From an uncultured Lachnospiraceae bacterium (GTDB lineage: Bacteria > Bacillota > Clostridia > Lachnospirales > Lachnospiraceae), in assembly GCA_900554925.1 (NCBI GenBank), contig USJG01000020.1:1-24703 (forward strand): a DNA stretch of 24,703 nucleotides, given 5' to 3'. Each line of letters begins with the position of its first letter. Positions within the stretch are counted from its first letter, which is position 1. Positions 1-7,893 of this stretch are shown here, piece after piece. A program made the translations under genes and the position numbers. The notes beneath the pieces were generated by a model. The model saw only the letters and a list, made by a program, of their open reading frames with translations, was not told where the DNA came from and did no database searches.

Positions 1-565
1 CGGTGTTGGCAATGTCTTTTTTGTACTTCAACTGATGCTCCAGGCTGGCCCAGAAGTCCATGGCGATGGTGCGAAGCTGCACTTCCACCTTCATCAATCT
101 TTTTTCATTCTGCAGAAAAATAGGTGTTTCCACGATCAGATGAAGGCTTCTGTATCCATTGGGCTTAGGATTTTCAATATAGTCCTTTTTTTCGATCAAT
201 TTCACATCATCCTGCTTAAGGAAACAATCTGCCAGACAATAAATATCATTAATAAAGGGGCAGATGATCCTGATGCCTGCCACGTCATAAATATATTTTT
301 CCACCACATCAATATCCAGCGGCAGATTTTTTCTCTGGAGCTTACCTGCAATACTTTCCACCGATTTAAGACGCGTTTTAATTGTTTCAATCGGATTATG
401 CTCCTGCTCTAAAGAAAATTGCTGATTTAATACCCTGAACTTTGTTTCTACCTCTAAAAGCGCACAACTATAATACGTCATGATTCGCTTTGACTCTTCA
501 AATACCTGCCGGAATCTCATAATTGCATCCTCCGGCAAGCCTCCTAGCAGTAAATTATTTTCCAA
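1..565 (-). CDS. Small (p)ppGpp synthetase (RelA/SpoT synthetase domain), 3' end cut by the window
   Basis: This gene encodes a GTP pyrophosphokinase that makes the alarmone (p)ppGpp from ATP and GTP/GDP. The visible protein starts directly with the synthetase domain and has no HD hydrolase domain in front, as in the RelQ/RelP small alarmone synthetases. Seen motifs are NPIETIKTRLKS, DVAGIRII with the conserved catalytic-type Asp, NPKPNGYRSLHL, and VEVQLRTIAMDFWASLEHQ with the conserved Glu. About 170-188 residues are visible; the C-terminus lies outside the window. Two starts are possible. An ATG at 520 has GGAGG 7-8 nt upstream. An in-frame TTG at 565 has AGAGG 8 nt upstream and adds 15 coding-looking residues (LENNLLLGGLPEDAI). 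I prefer the TTG because it shortens the gap to the upstream gene to 35 bp, but this is uncertain. It is probably the third gene of an operon after glnA and the ANTAR regulator. Confidence 0.85.
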   Translation of the reverse strand, partial: MENNLLLGGLPEDAIMRFRQVFEESKRIMTYYSCALLEVETKFRVLNQQFSLEQEHNPIETIKTRLKSVESIAGKLQRKNLPLDIDVVEKYIYDVAGIRIICPFINDIYCLADCFLKQDDVKLIEKKDYIENPKPNGYRSLHLIVETPIFLQNEKRLMKVEVQLRTIAMDFWASLEHQLKYKKDIANT

Positions 566-600
566 CTTCTATGCCTCTTTTCTCTTTAGGATCCCCTGTC

Positions 601-1158
601 TCATCCTTTCATCATCGTCAGCACCATCTGCGCTGTCTCCGCCATATTTGTCCCACTGTCCATACTGCATTTCTGGATGTATCTGTGAGCCTCTTCCTCT
701 GTCATATGGTTTCGGTTCATCAAAAGTTCTTTTGCATTTTTTATTAATCTTACTTCCTCAGCGCTTCTCTCCTTAGGCCTTGATTTCAGTCTCCGTTTTC
801 GCCGCTCAATGGACTGGATCATCATGTCAACTGTATTAACCAGATCATGTACTTTTATTGGCATGGAAACACATATGATTTCACGCTCCACCATGCCGCC
901 GCTTATAATATGCTGTGAAGCCATAAGCAGCATTTCAAAGCCAAAAGGAAGATAGTCGTGCAGCTGGGAGTATATCATGTCCGTCAGCTTATACCCACAT
1001 ATGATAATGCCATCATTTAACCCATCTGCCAAAGCGATTGCCTGGGCGCCTGTCGTACAGGCGCCCGTGACGGTGATACCGTTTCTGACAAGGAGATTCT
1101 TCATATTCCTGGCATCATCAATTTTAGGGAGGACAACAATTACACCGGTCATTTGCAC
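601..1158 (-). CDS. ANTAR-domain RNA-binding antitermination regulator with degenerate receiver domain
   Basis: The protein has 185 residues. Residues ~1-115 have a receiver-like alpha/beta pattern and residues ~125-183 form a helical ANTAR domain (conserved stretch around AKELLMNRNHMTEEEAHRYI, then a second amphipathic segment with MAETA). ANTAR domains of the AmiR/NasR/EutV family bind paired RNA hairpins and prevent transcription termination. The receiver looks inactive. The phosphoacceptor Asp position falls in IICGYKL, the acidic pocket is replaced by VVLPKIDD, and the usual Lys-Pro is MP in VSMPIKV. Activity is therefore probably not controlled by classical Asp phosphorylation (inference). 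The ATG has a strong GAGGAGG upstream. It lies 36 bp after glnA, and ANTAR proteins next to glnA are a recurring arrangement in Clostridia. Its likely targets are nitrogen-metabolism leaders, possibly that of glnA itself. Confidence 0.88.
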   Translation of the reverse strand: MQMTGVIVVLPKIDDARNMKNLLVRNGITVTGACTTGAQAIALADGLNDGIIICGYKLTDMIYSQLHDYLPFGFEMLLMASQHIISGGMVEREIICVSMPIKVHDLVNTVDMMIQSIERRKRRLKSRPKERSAEEVRLIKNAKELLMNRNHMTEEEAHRYIQKCSMDSGTNMAETAQMVLTMMKG

Positions 1159-1194
1159 ACCTCCTCATATTATGCTATTTCTGTGTTTAGTGTA

Positions 1195-2529
1195 CTAGAA
1201 CTGGCTTAAATACTGATTGATTTCCCAGTCTGTGACCTGCGACGTATAATTTGCCCACTCCTTCTTCTTAGCTTCTATATATTTTGAGGACACATGCCTG
1301 CCCAAAACATCCTTCACAAATTCATCCTTTTCCATTTCATTTAACGCCTGGATCAGGGTTCCGGGAATTGCTTCAATTCCAAGGGACTGCTTTTCTTCCT
1401 CAGACAGCGCAAAAATATTGCAGTCTACGCTTGCCGGAGGATCAATCTTATTTACAATACCATCCAGACCGGCACGAAGGCATACAGCCAGAGCCAGATA
1501 GGGATTGGCAGCAGGGTCAGGACAGCGAAGTTCGATCCTGGTGCCCTCGCCTCTTGCAGCGGGAATACGGATCAAAGGACTTCTGTTGGTTGCACTCCAG
1601 GCAATATAAACCGGTGCTTCATAGCCCGGTACCAGTCTCTTATAAGAATTGACAAGGGGATTGGTAATTGCCGTCATTCCTTTCATATGTTTGATAATTC
1701 CTCCAATAAAGTAATAGGCTTCCCTGCTGAGCCCCAGTTTATCGGAAGGGTCATTAAATATGTTTTTACCGTCTTTTGACAGGGACATATTAATATGCAT
1801 GCCTGAGCCGTTCACGCCAAACTTTGGCTTGGGCATAAAGGTAGCATGCAGCCCATGTCTTTTGGCTATGGTCTTGACTGCCAGCTTAAAGGTCATAATA
1901 TTATCGGCTGTAGCCAGCGCCTCATCATACTTAAAATCAATTTCATGCTGGGCCGGTGCCACCTCATGGTGGGAGGCCTCCACTACAAACCCCATATCCT
2001 CCAAGGTCAGAACCATGTCTCTTCTGGCATTTTCTCCCAGGTCCAGAGGCCCTAAATCAAAGTAGCCTGCTTTCTCATGGGTCAGCGTAGTAGGCATTCC
2101 GTTTTCATCTGTATGAAACAGGAAAAATTCACACTCCGGCCCAACCTCAAAGCTATATCCCAAATCTGCCGCTTCCCTGATGGCCCGCTTTAAGATATTT
2201 CTGGGATCCCCCTCAAAAGGCTCTCCGTTGGGACGGTAAACATCGCAAATTAACCTGGCCACCTTACCCTGCTGTGGCCTCCATGGGAAAATCTCCAGCG
2301 TACTTAAATCCGGATACAAATACATATCCGACTCCTCGATCCGTACAAATCCTTCAATGGAAGAGCCATCAAACATACACTTATTATTCAGCGCTTTTTC
2401 AAGCTGGCTGGCTGTAATGGCAACATTTTTAAGGCTGCCGAACATGTCGGTAAACTGCAGACGAATAAATTCCACATCTTCGTCATTTACCAGTTCCATA
2501 ATATCTTCCTTTGAATAATTCTTTCTCAT
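1195..2529 (-). CDS. glnA: Type I glutamine synthetase (GSI-alpha)
   Basis: Glutamine synthetase condenses glutamate and ammonia with ATP to form glutamine in the cytoplasm, as a dodecamer. The 444-residue length fits the short Gram-positive GSI-alpha class, which lacks the adenylylation insert of the ~470-residue proteobacterial enzyme. Visible motifs are DGSSIEGFVRIEESDM near residues 54-69, the metal-binding VGPECEFFLF and NGSGMHINMS, the ATP/glutamate-site NPLVNSYKRLVPGYEAP, and the C-terminal RIELRCPDPAANPYLA. Arg63 in FVRIEES corresponds to the Bacillus subtilis Arg62 used in glutamine feedback inhibition. The ATG follows AAAGGA at ~11 nt. The gene is first in an operon with the ANTAR regulator and an alarmone synthetase. 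It has its own sigma-A promoter and a structured leader of about 120 nt. Confidence 0.97.
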   Translation of the reverse strand: MRKNYSKEDIMELVNDEDVEFIRLQFTDMFGSLKNVAITASQLEKALNNKCMFDGSSIEGFVRIEESDMYLYPDLSTLEIFPWRPQQGKVARLICDVYRPNGEPFEGDPRNILKRAIREAADLGYSFEVGPECEFFLFHTDENGMPTTLTHEKAGYFDLGPLDLGENARRDMVLTLEDMGFVVEASHHEVAPAQHEIDFKYDEALATADNIMTFKLAVKTIAKRHGLHATFMPKPKFGVNGSGMHINMSLSKDGKNIFNDPSDKLGLSREAYYFIGGIIKHMKGMTAITNPLVNSYKRLVPGYEAPVYIAWSATNRSPLIRIPAARGEGTRIELRCPDPAANPYLALAVCLRAGLDGIVNKIDPPASVDCNIFALSEEEKQSLGIEAIPGTLIQALNEMEKDEFVKDVLGRHVSSKYIEAKKKEWANYTSQVTDWEINQYLSQF

Positions 2530-2596
2530 AACGTGTTCATTCCTTTCTTTTATCTGTTAATCCCTTTTACTTCCGTTTTCTTTATTCCATAAACAT

Positions 2597-2649
2597 AAAG
2601 GCGTCCATATACCAGCTTTTGCACTATGCCCGCTGTTATGAACGCCTTT
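2597..2649 (-). promoter_or_regulatory. Long hairpin in the glnA 5' leader
   Basis: On the minus strand the arms at 2638-2649 and 2597-2608 pair over 12 bp with a single G-U. Inside them a bulged second helix (ACAGC with GCUGGU) and a small GCA/UGC apical stem can form. The hairpin begins about 5 nt after the predicted transcription start. The 3' arm is not followed by a U-tract, so it is not an intrinsic terminator. Possible roles are a 5' stabiliser, a protein-binding site, or part of an ANTAR target. The two-hairpin hexaloop ANTAR signature is not clearly present. Confidence 0.55.
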
Positions 2650-2659
2650 GTTCCGTTAT

Positions 2660-2689
2660 ATGATAACAGCCCTTCCCTGCGTTTGTCAA
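2660..2689 (-). promoter_or_regulatory. Sigma-A promoter of the glnA operon
   Basis: On the minus strand a perfect -35 TTGACA (2684-2689) is followed after 18 nt by the -10 TATCAT (2660-2665). Transcription should start near 2653, giving a leader of about 124 nt before the glnA ATG at 2529. Confidence 0.75.
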
Positions 2690-2771
2690 CACTGAAAGTT
2701 TCTGTCTCACAATGGCATAAATCGCTTCATCAAATAATACTATAGTAAAAAGAACATAACGGGGAAATCTA

Positions 2772-3245
2772 ATGAGCTCCAAAACCAAAATCGTTGTACT
2801 TCATATGAAAGAATTAATATATACCGGTATTTTTGCCCTACTGGGAATATTATTTATCATTCTCCTGATCATTATGTTTGTGCCAAAGGACAAAGAGGAA
2901 AACAATGCCGTAGAGACACCTGCCGCTACCTACGTTCCCGGCATTTACACAACCTCCCTTATTTTAAATGACAACGCGGTGGATGTGGAGGTTGCCGTAG
3001 ATGAGACCAACATTAACGATATCCGCATGGTAAATCTGGATGAGGCTGTGGCTACTATGTTTCCGCTCTTAGAACCCTCCTTTGACGATCTGGCAAACCA
3101 AATCTTAAAAAGTCAGTCGCTGGATAATATCACCTATGCAGATGACAACAAATATACCTCCATGGTTTTATTAAATGCCATTAAAACCTCACTGGAAAAG
3201 GCTTCCGTTAAAACGTCTCCCTCTCCTTCACCGTCTCCTTCATAG
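2772..3245 (+). CDS. Small membrane-anchored protein with degenerate FMN-binding-like domain
   Basis: The protein has 157 residues. It has a short polar N-terminus, one strong transmembrane segment at ~15-37, an extracytoplasmic domain at ~50-145, and a Ser-Pro repeat tail (SPSPSPSPS). The domain opens with PGIYTTSLILND, then VDVEVAVDETNINDI, and closes with KYTSMVLLNAIKTSLEKA. This order resembles the FMN_bind domain of RnfG/NqrC-type proteins. The flavin-attachment SGAT motif is missing, because the aligned residues read DDNK. I infer an FMN-binding-like fold that has lost covalent flavin attachment; the function is unknown. The ATG has GGGGA 6-7 nt upstream. An internal ATG at residue 12 is also possible but lacks a good site. 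The gene is monocistronic, divergent from glnA and convergent with nadE. Confidence 0.75.
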   Translation: MSSKTKIVVLHMKELIYTGIFALLGILFIILLIIMFVPKDKEENNAVETPAATYVPGIYTTSLILNDNAVDVEVAVDETNINDIRMVNLDEAVATMFPLLEPSFDDLANQILKSQSLDNITYADDNKYTSMVLLNAIKTSLEKASVKTSPSPSPSPS

Positions 3246-3270
3246 ACATCTAAGGCAGAAGCATAATAAC

Positions 3271-3311
3271 AGCTCAGCATTGCAGACTTTCATCCGGCGC
3301 AATGCTGAGCT
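3271..3311. terminator. Intergenic hairpin between convergent genes, probable bidirectional terminator
   Basis: A perfect 13-bp stem (arms 3271-3283 and 3299-3311, AGCTCAGCATTGC and its complement) encloses a 15-nt loop. It sits between the plus-strand gene ending at 3245 and nadE ending at 3332. The T-tract is short on both sides, so termination strength is uncertain. Confidence 0.6.
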
Positions 3312-3331
3312 TTATGATCTGATACATTATT

Positions 3332-5245
3332 TTAAGTCAGTTCTTCTAACTGCTCCATCCATGTTCTTACACAGGCGTCGGAGGGCATGCGCAAATCTCC
3401 CCTTGGAGATACCGCAACCGTCCCCACCTTGGGCCCGTCCGGCAGACAGGACCTTTTAAATTGCTGGGCGAAGAATCTTCTGTAAAATGTCTTCAGCCAC
3501 TTAAGGATCACTTCTTTCTCATATATTCCTGCAAAGGACTCCCTGGCAATCCTGTAAATCTTGGCAGGCTCAAATCCACACCGCAGCATATAATACAAAA
3601 AGAAGTCATGGAGCTCATAAGGCCCCACCAGATCTTCTGTTTTCTGGGAAATCACTCCGTCCACAGGCGGCAAAAGCTCCGGGCTTACCGGTGTATCAAG
3701 CACATCCAGAAGTACCCTTCTAAGCTCCTTGCTCTCACAGGTATCGGCATAGTATTGCACCAGATGCCGCACCAGTGTCTTGGGAACTCCCGCATTGACC
3801 CCATACATGGACATATGATCGCCATTGTAGGTAGCCCAGCCAAGTGCAAGCTCTGACATATCGCCGGTTCCGATCACCATACCATTTTCCCTGTTGGCAA
3901 TATCCATAAGTATCTGCGTCCGCTCTCTGGCCTGTCCATTTTCATAGGTCACATTGTGATCATCCATATCCTGCCTGATATTTTTAAAATGGACAGTCAC
4001 CGCTTCCTTAATATCCACCTCTTCAAGGGTGGCACCTAAAACTCTGGCCAGCTTGCAGGCATTATCATAAGTTCTGTCTGTGGTGCCGAAGCACGGCATG
4101 GTCACCGCAATCATATTGGCACGGGCCAGATTAAGGCTGTCAAAGGTCCTTGTCGTAACTAAAAGCGCCAGTGTGGAATCCAGCCCTCCTGATACACCAA
4201 TAACTGCCTTTTTGCAATTTGTATGGTCATACCGCTTTTTCAGCCCCATGGACTGGATTGACAGAATTTCCTCACAGCGCTTCTTTCTCTCCTTCTCCTC
4301 GGAGGGAACAAAGGGTGCACGTGAAAACCTCCGTTCCAGATGGGTTTCCTCTGTTTTCAAAGTAAAAGGAAGCACCAGATGTCCGGAACTGTGGTCGTAA
4401 TGAAAGGTATTCATTCTCCTTCGTTCCATACGCAGCCTGCTTATATCAATATCACCGTATATGATCTGGTTCACGAACCGTTTGCTCTGGGCCAGAACCG
4501 TTCCGTTTTCCGCAATAATATCATGTCCGCCAAACACTACATCCTGCGTGGATTCTCCCTCTCCGCAGCTACAGTAAACATATCCTGCGATCAATTTGGC
4601 GCTGGAAGATTTCACCAGCATCTCCCGATAAACATCCTTTCCAATGGTTTCATTGGAAGCTGAAAGATTTACCAGCAGCGTTGCTCCTGCCATAGCATGG
4701 TAAATACCCGGCTCATCAGGCATCCAGATGTCTTCACAGATTTCACAGCCTATCACCAGACCCTCCATGCCCTCTGCCTTTAACAGAATATTGATGCCAA
4801 AGGGAACTTCTTCCCCATAAAAGAGTACGGAAGCTGCCTGCCTGTTGCCGGGCGTGAAATGTCTGGTTTCATAAAACTCTCCATAAGAGGGGATAAAAGC
4901 CTTGGGAATAAAGCAAAGTACTTTTCCATCCTGCACCGCAGCCGCCACATTATACAATTTTCCGTCTTTTTCAAGAGGAAGCCCTACAAATACAAGGGAG
5001 TCTTTCCCTTTTGTAAATTCCATGATCCTGGCAAGCTGCTCCTTACAGGAGCAAAGAAGCCTTTCCTGCAAAAACAAATCTCCACAGGTATAGCCGCTGA
5101 TACAAAGCTCCGGAAATACAATTACCTTAGCGCCCTTCTTATCTGCCTCCTCAATCCCTGCACAGATCTGTTCTCTGTTATAAACCGTGTCTGCCACCCT
5201 GACTCCGGGCGTTGCTGCCGCCACCTTAATAAATCCCTGCTTCAT
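3332..5245 (-). CDS. nadE: Glutamine-hydrolysing NAD+ synthetase
   Basis: This enzyme carries out the last step of NAD biosynthesis, amidating deamido-NAD+ with ammonia from glutamine. The 637-residue, two-domain form is visible. The N-terminal nitrilase-type glutaminase carries the triad Glu46 (VFPELC), Lys115 (IPKAFIP) and Cys170 (GCEICEDIW). The C-terminal synthetase has the P-loop pyrophosphatase motif SGGLDS at ~352-357 and the downstream GTGDMSELALGWATY segment. Length and motifs fit the Mycobacterium/Clostridia type rather than the short ammonia-dependent form. The start ATG has GGGGA about 6 nt upstream. It follows hslO by 74 bp in the same direction, so it may be co-transcribed or have its own promoter in that gap. 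It shares a terminator hairpin region with the opposing gene. Confidence 0.97.
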   Translation of the reverse strand: MKQGFIKVAAATPGVRVADTVYNREQICAGIEEADKKGAKVIVFPELCISGYTCGDLFLQERLLCSCKEQLARIMEFTKGKDSLVFVGLPLEKDGKLYNVAAAVQDGKVLCFIPKAFIPSYGEFYETRHFTPGNRQAASVLFYGEEVPFGINILLKAEGMEGLVIGCEICEDIWMPDEPGIYHAMAGATLLVNLSASNETIGKDVYREMLVKSSSAKLIAGYVYCSCGEGESTQDVVFGGHDIIAENGTVLAQSKRFVNQIIYGDIDISRLRMERRRMNTFHYDHSSGHLVLPFTLKTEETHLERRFSRAPFVPSEEKERKKRCEEILSIQSMGLKKRYDHTNCKKAVIGVSGGLDSTLALLVTTRTFDSLNLARANMIAVTMPCFGTTDRTYDNACKLARVLGATLEEVDIKEAVTVHFKNIRQDMDDHNVTYENGQARERTQILMDIANRENGMVIGTGDMSELALGWATYNGDHMSMYGVNAGVPKTLVRHLVQYYADTCESKELRRVLLDVLDTPVSPELLPPVDGVISQKTEDLVGPYELHDFFLYYMLRCGFEPAKIYRIARESFAGIYEKEVILKWLKTFYRRFFAQQFKRSCLPDGPKVGTVAVSPRGDLRMPSDACVRTWMEQLEELT

Positions 5246-5319
5246 AATTTTCCCCGCGCCTTTCTGCCTGTTTCCATTTCTCTGGCGACCTTATTATCAT
5301 CATTATTTACTTATAATGA

Positions 5320-6198
5320 TTATTTACTTTTTTCAAGCAGCTCTTTCAGTTCCTCCACCGAAAACTTATAAGAAGTGTTGCAAAAATGACAATTAACCTC
5401 TATGGGTTTATTTTCCGAAATCATCTCCCTGATTTCTTTTCTTCCGATACTGATAATTGCCTTCTCCACCCTTTTCTTATCACAGTTGCAGTAAAACTGT
5501 GCCGGTATGGTATCTGTAATCTCCACATCCATCCCCTTAAGAAGAATCCCAAGCATCTCCTGCGGCGATTTCCCTTCATCTAATACTGTGGTCACTGAGG
5601 AAAACTCTGCCAGATTCTGTTCCAGCTGTGCAATGACACTATCTTCTGTAAAAGGCATCAGCTGCACAATAAATCCGCCGGCCTGTTTTACCGTATTATC
5701 CTTTTCCATCAAAACTCCAAGCCCTACGCTTGAGGGAACCTGCTCGGAGGTTGCAAAATAATAAGTAAGATCCTCAGCAATTTCTCCCGTCTGTAAAACA
5801 GTCTGCCCCACATAAGGTTCTTTTAATCCCATATCCTTGATTACCCGAAGCATTCCTTCCCCCACTGCGCCGCCTACATCCAGCTTTCCTACTCCATTGG
5901 GAGGCAGCATTACCTGGGGATGAATGGCGTAGCCTTTTACATTTCCCCTGCTATCTGCGGTTACTGTCATTCCCTTCATGGGGCCATCTCCATTGACCTG
6001 TAAGGTCAATAAATCCTTTTCGCCCTTCAGGGTGCTTCCCATCATCACGCCGCCTGTCAGCAGCCTTCCTAAAGCTGCCGTCACTACCGGGCTTGTATTA
6101 TGAGCCTTTCTTGCTGTCTCCACCAGCTCCCTGGTAGTTGCTGCGAAAGCTCTGATCTGGGCATTTGCTGCTGTTGCCCTGACAATATAATCTGACAT
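5320..6198 (-). CDS. hslO: Redox-regulated chaperone Hsp33
   Basis: Hsp33 is a cytoplasmic holdase chaperone activated by oxidation of its zinc-binding cysteines. The protein is 292 residues from the ATG at 6198 (MSDYIVRATA). The zinc centre is intact, with Cys237 and Cys239 in FYCNCDKK and Cys270 and Cys273 in NCHFCNTS. The N-terminal core has the typical LLTGGVMMGSTLKGE and the GNVKGY strand. The frame extends further upstream, but those codons lie inside the preceding methyltransferase gene. The chosen ATG has GGAGAGG 4 nt before it and lies 1 nt after the methyltransferase stop, so the two are translationally coupled. Its neighbours share housekeeping roles but no single pathway. Confidence 0.96.
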   Translation of the reverse strand: MSDYIVRATAANAQIRAFAATTRELVETARKAHNTSPVVTAALGRLLTGGVMMGSTLKGEKDLLTLQVNGDGPMKGMTVTADSRGNVKGYAIHPQVMLPPNGVGKLDVGGAVGEGMLRVIKDMGLKEPYVGQTVLQTGEIAEDLTYYFATSEQVPSSVGLGVLMEKDNTVKQAGGFIVQLMPFTEDSVIAQLEQNLAEFSSVTTVLDEGKSPQEMLGILLKGMDVEITDTIPAQFYCNCDKKRVEKAIISIGRKEIREMISENKPIEVNCHFCNTSYKFSVEELKELLEKSK

Positions 6199-6199
6199 T

Positions 6200-7033
6200 T
6201 TACCTCTCCATACCTTTGTGTGTTTTCCTGATCTCTCTGGCAACGATATAAATGCGCTCACTGGCTTCTGACGGTGCCTTATGGGTTTCCGCATCAAGCG
6301 CAAGCACTACTTCCATTCCTGCCTGCTTTACGAATCCTTTCATTTCTTCAAGAGTATATCCTCTTTGAAAATGGGTTTCTGTAAACCTCCGGAAGTGCTC
6401 ACCGTCATCCTCCTTCACAAAAACAGTCAGGTCATACTCGTTGATCCGCTCCTTATCATGGTAATAGTTTTCCCAGATAAAGCTGCATTCCTCCCGGTTC
6501 TCCGCAATAGTGGCGTCACCAATCACCTGTGCATACTTATAAACCGTATTAAAATCAAAAATAAAAATTCCGCCGGGATACAGATAATTGTTGACCAGTG
6601 AAAAAACCTCCTGCACCTCTTCATCTTCCAGAAGATAATTGACCGAGTCGCAGACACTGATCACAGTGCCTATGGTACTGTATAAGTCAAGCTCCCGCAT
6701 ATCCTGACAAAGATACAGGATTTCACTACCTGTCTCTTCCTTTTTAGCAAGGGCAATATTTAACATTTCCTGGGAATTGTCCACTCCCATCATGTCATAG
6801 CCCTTCTGATACAAAAGCTCTGTCAGGGTGCCTGTGCCGCAACCTAAATCCAGCACCAGGTCCCTTTCAGACCTTAAGAGCTTATCTTTTTCATTTGTGA
6901 CACATGTGTCATCTCTTTTTCCAGATATTCCATATTTTTCAATTAGCTTTGCCAGAAAGTCCGCCCATTCCTGATAGGGCGTATTATCCATAAAGGTGTC
7001 ATATACACCGGCAAAATCCGTATATGCTTCCAA
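6200..7033 (-). CDS. Class I SAM-dependent methyltransferase, substrate unknown
   Basis: The protein has 277 residues and a Rossmann-fold methyltransferase core. Motif I is VLDLGCGTG at ~60-68, the acidic end of strand 2 is in MMGVDNS, and the post-I/II region includes CQDMREL and YPGGIFIFDFNT. The N-terminus (TDFAGVYDTFMDNTPYQEW) is typical of a family seen in Clostridia, usually annotated only as a methyltransferase. The start is a TTG at 7033, one nucleotide after the TAA of the DUF368 gene, with GGGAG 6 nt upstream. No in-frame ATG preserves the conserved N-terminus. The last codons carry the ribosome binding site of hslO. The substrate cannot be read from the sequence. Confidence 0.9.
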   Translation of the reverse strand: MEAYTDFAGVYDTFMDNTPYQEWADFLAKLIEKYGISGKRDDTCVTNEKDKLLRSERDLVLDLGCGTGTLTELLYQKGYDMMGVDNSQEMLNIALAKKEETGSEILYLCQDMRELDLYSTIGTVISVCDSVNYLLEDEEVQEVFSLVNNYLYPGGIFIFDFNTVYKYAQVIGDATIAENREECSFIWENYYHDKERINEYDLTVFVKEDDGEHFRRFTETHFQRGYTLEEMKGFVKQAGMEVVLALDAETHKAPSEASERIYIVAREIRKTHKGMER

Positions 7034-7034
7034 A

Positions 7035-7880
7035 TTAATCTCCCAGCTTTATTGCTACAATAAATCCCACTACAAAAGTAACAACACTGACCAGTACACT
7101 GGCTACTGTAATCGTTCCTACATCTCCCAATATAAAGATTGCAAAAGGAGAGGCTACAATCAGACCAATAATTGCCCAATATGCCTGAATGGGAAACTTT
7201 TCAAAAATAATTTCAATCAGTTTGGCAATGGCAAAAATACCCACAATAATGCCGAGCCCCATGGGAACTAATATGCTGCAGCCCTGCAGGATACCGGAAA
7301 CATCAAAGGCTGCCAGTGAAGAAAAGAAGTTCTTAATTGCCGCTATTACCGGATTGTAATATCCCAAAAGCAGCAGCATCATGGAACCGCTGACGCCGGG
7401 AATTACCATGGTGGCAGAAGCAATAGCCCCAACCACAAATAATTTAATTACCGACCAGAGACTAAAGGTCAGGTCAGCCGCTGCGCCTTCTGATTCTCCC
7501 ATAGCTGCCATTCCTACTACCACGCCAAAAAACAAAAGGAAAGGAATAATATAGCTTACCCTGATCCCTTTTCCTTTTACCTTTTTGCACACAGCAGGAA
7601 GCCCTCCTACAATAAGACCTACAAACAGACAGTTGGTCTGCAGCGGAAAATGCTCAAAGGCAGGCTCAATAACAAAGGATAATCCTACCAGCGCAATTGC
7701 TATTCCCACAAAAATAGGGATCAAAAATTTCATGCTCTCCTTAAATTCCTTAAACAAATGTGTCACACTGTGAATCAGTTTATCATAAATTCCCATGGAA
7801 ACCGCCATGGTTCCGCCGCTGACACCGGGAATAATATTAGCAATTCCCATTACGATACCCTGTAAAAGAAGTTTAATCAT
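7035..7880 (-). CDS. DUF368 integral membrane protein (PopT-type polyprenyl-phosphate translocase family)
   Basis: The protein has 281 residues and roughly eight hydrophobic segments. It carries the two family hallmarks, IIPGVSGGTMA near residues 16-26 and VIPGVSGSMMLLLLG in the second half, consistent with an inverted-repeat architecture. DUF368 members have been reported as undecaprenyl-phosphate translocases that return the lipid carrier to the inner leaflet for cell-wall synthesis; assignment of that role here rests on family membership only. The ATG has GGAGG about 5 nt upstream. It begins 13 bp after hisC and ends 1 nt before the TTG of the methyltransferase, so these genes are likely co-transcribed. 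Confidence 0.93.
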   Translation of the reverse strand: MIKLLLQGIVMGIANIIPGVSGGTMAVSMGIYDKLIHSVTHLFKEFKESMKFLIPIFVGIAIALVGLSFVIEPAFEHFPLQTNCLFVGLIVGGLPAVCKKVKGKGIRVSYIIPFLLFFGVVVGMAAMGESEGAAADLTFSLWSVIKLFVVGAIASATMVIPGVSGSMMLLLLGYYNPVIAAIKNFFSSLAAFDVSGILQGCSILVPMGLGIIVGIFAIAKLIEIIFEKFPIQAYWAIIGLIVASPFAIFILGDVGTITVASVLVSVVTFVVGFIVAIKLGD

Positions 7881-7893
7881 TTTTCCTCCGATC

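Noticed and set aside
2597..2649. Classical ANTAR two-hairpin RNA target in the glnA leader
   Set aside because: Only one hairpin is convincing and it lacks a clear six-nucleotide loop with A at position 1 and G at position 4.
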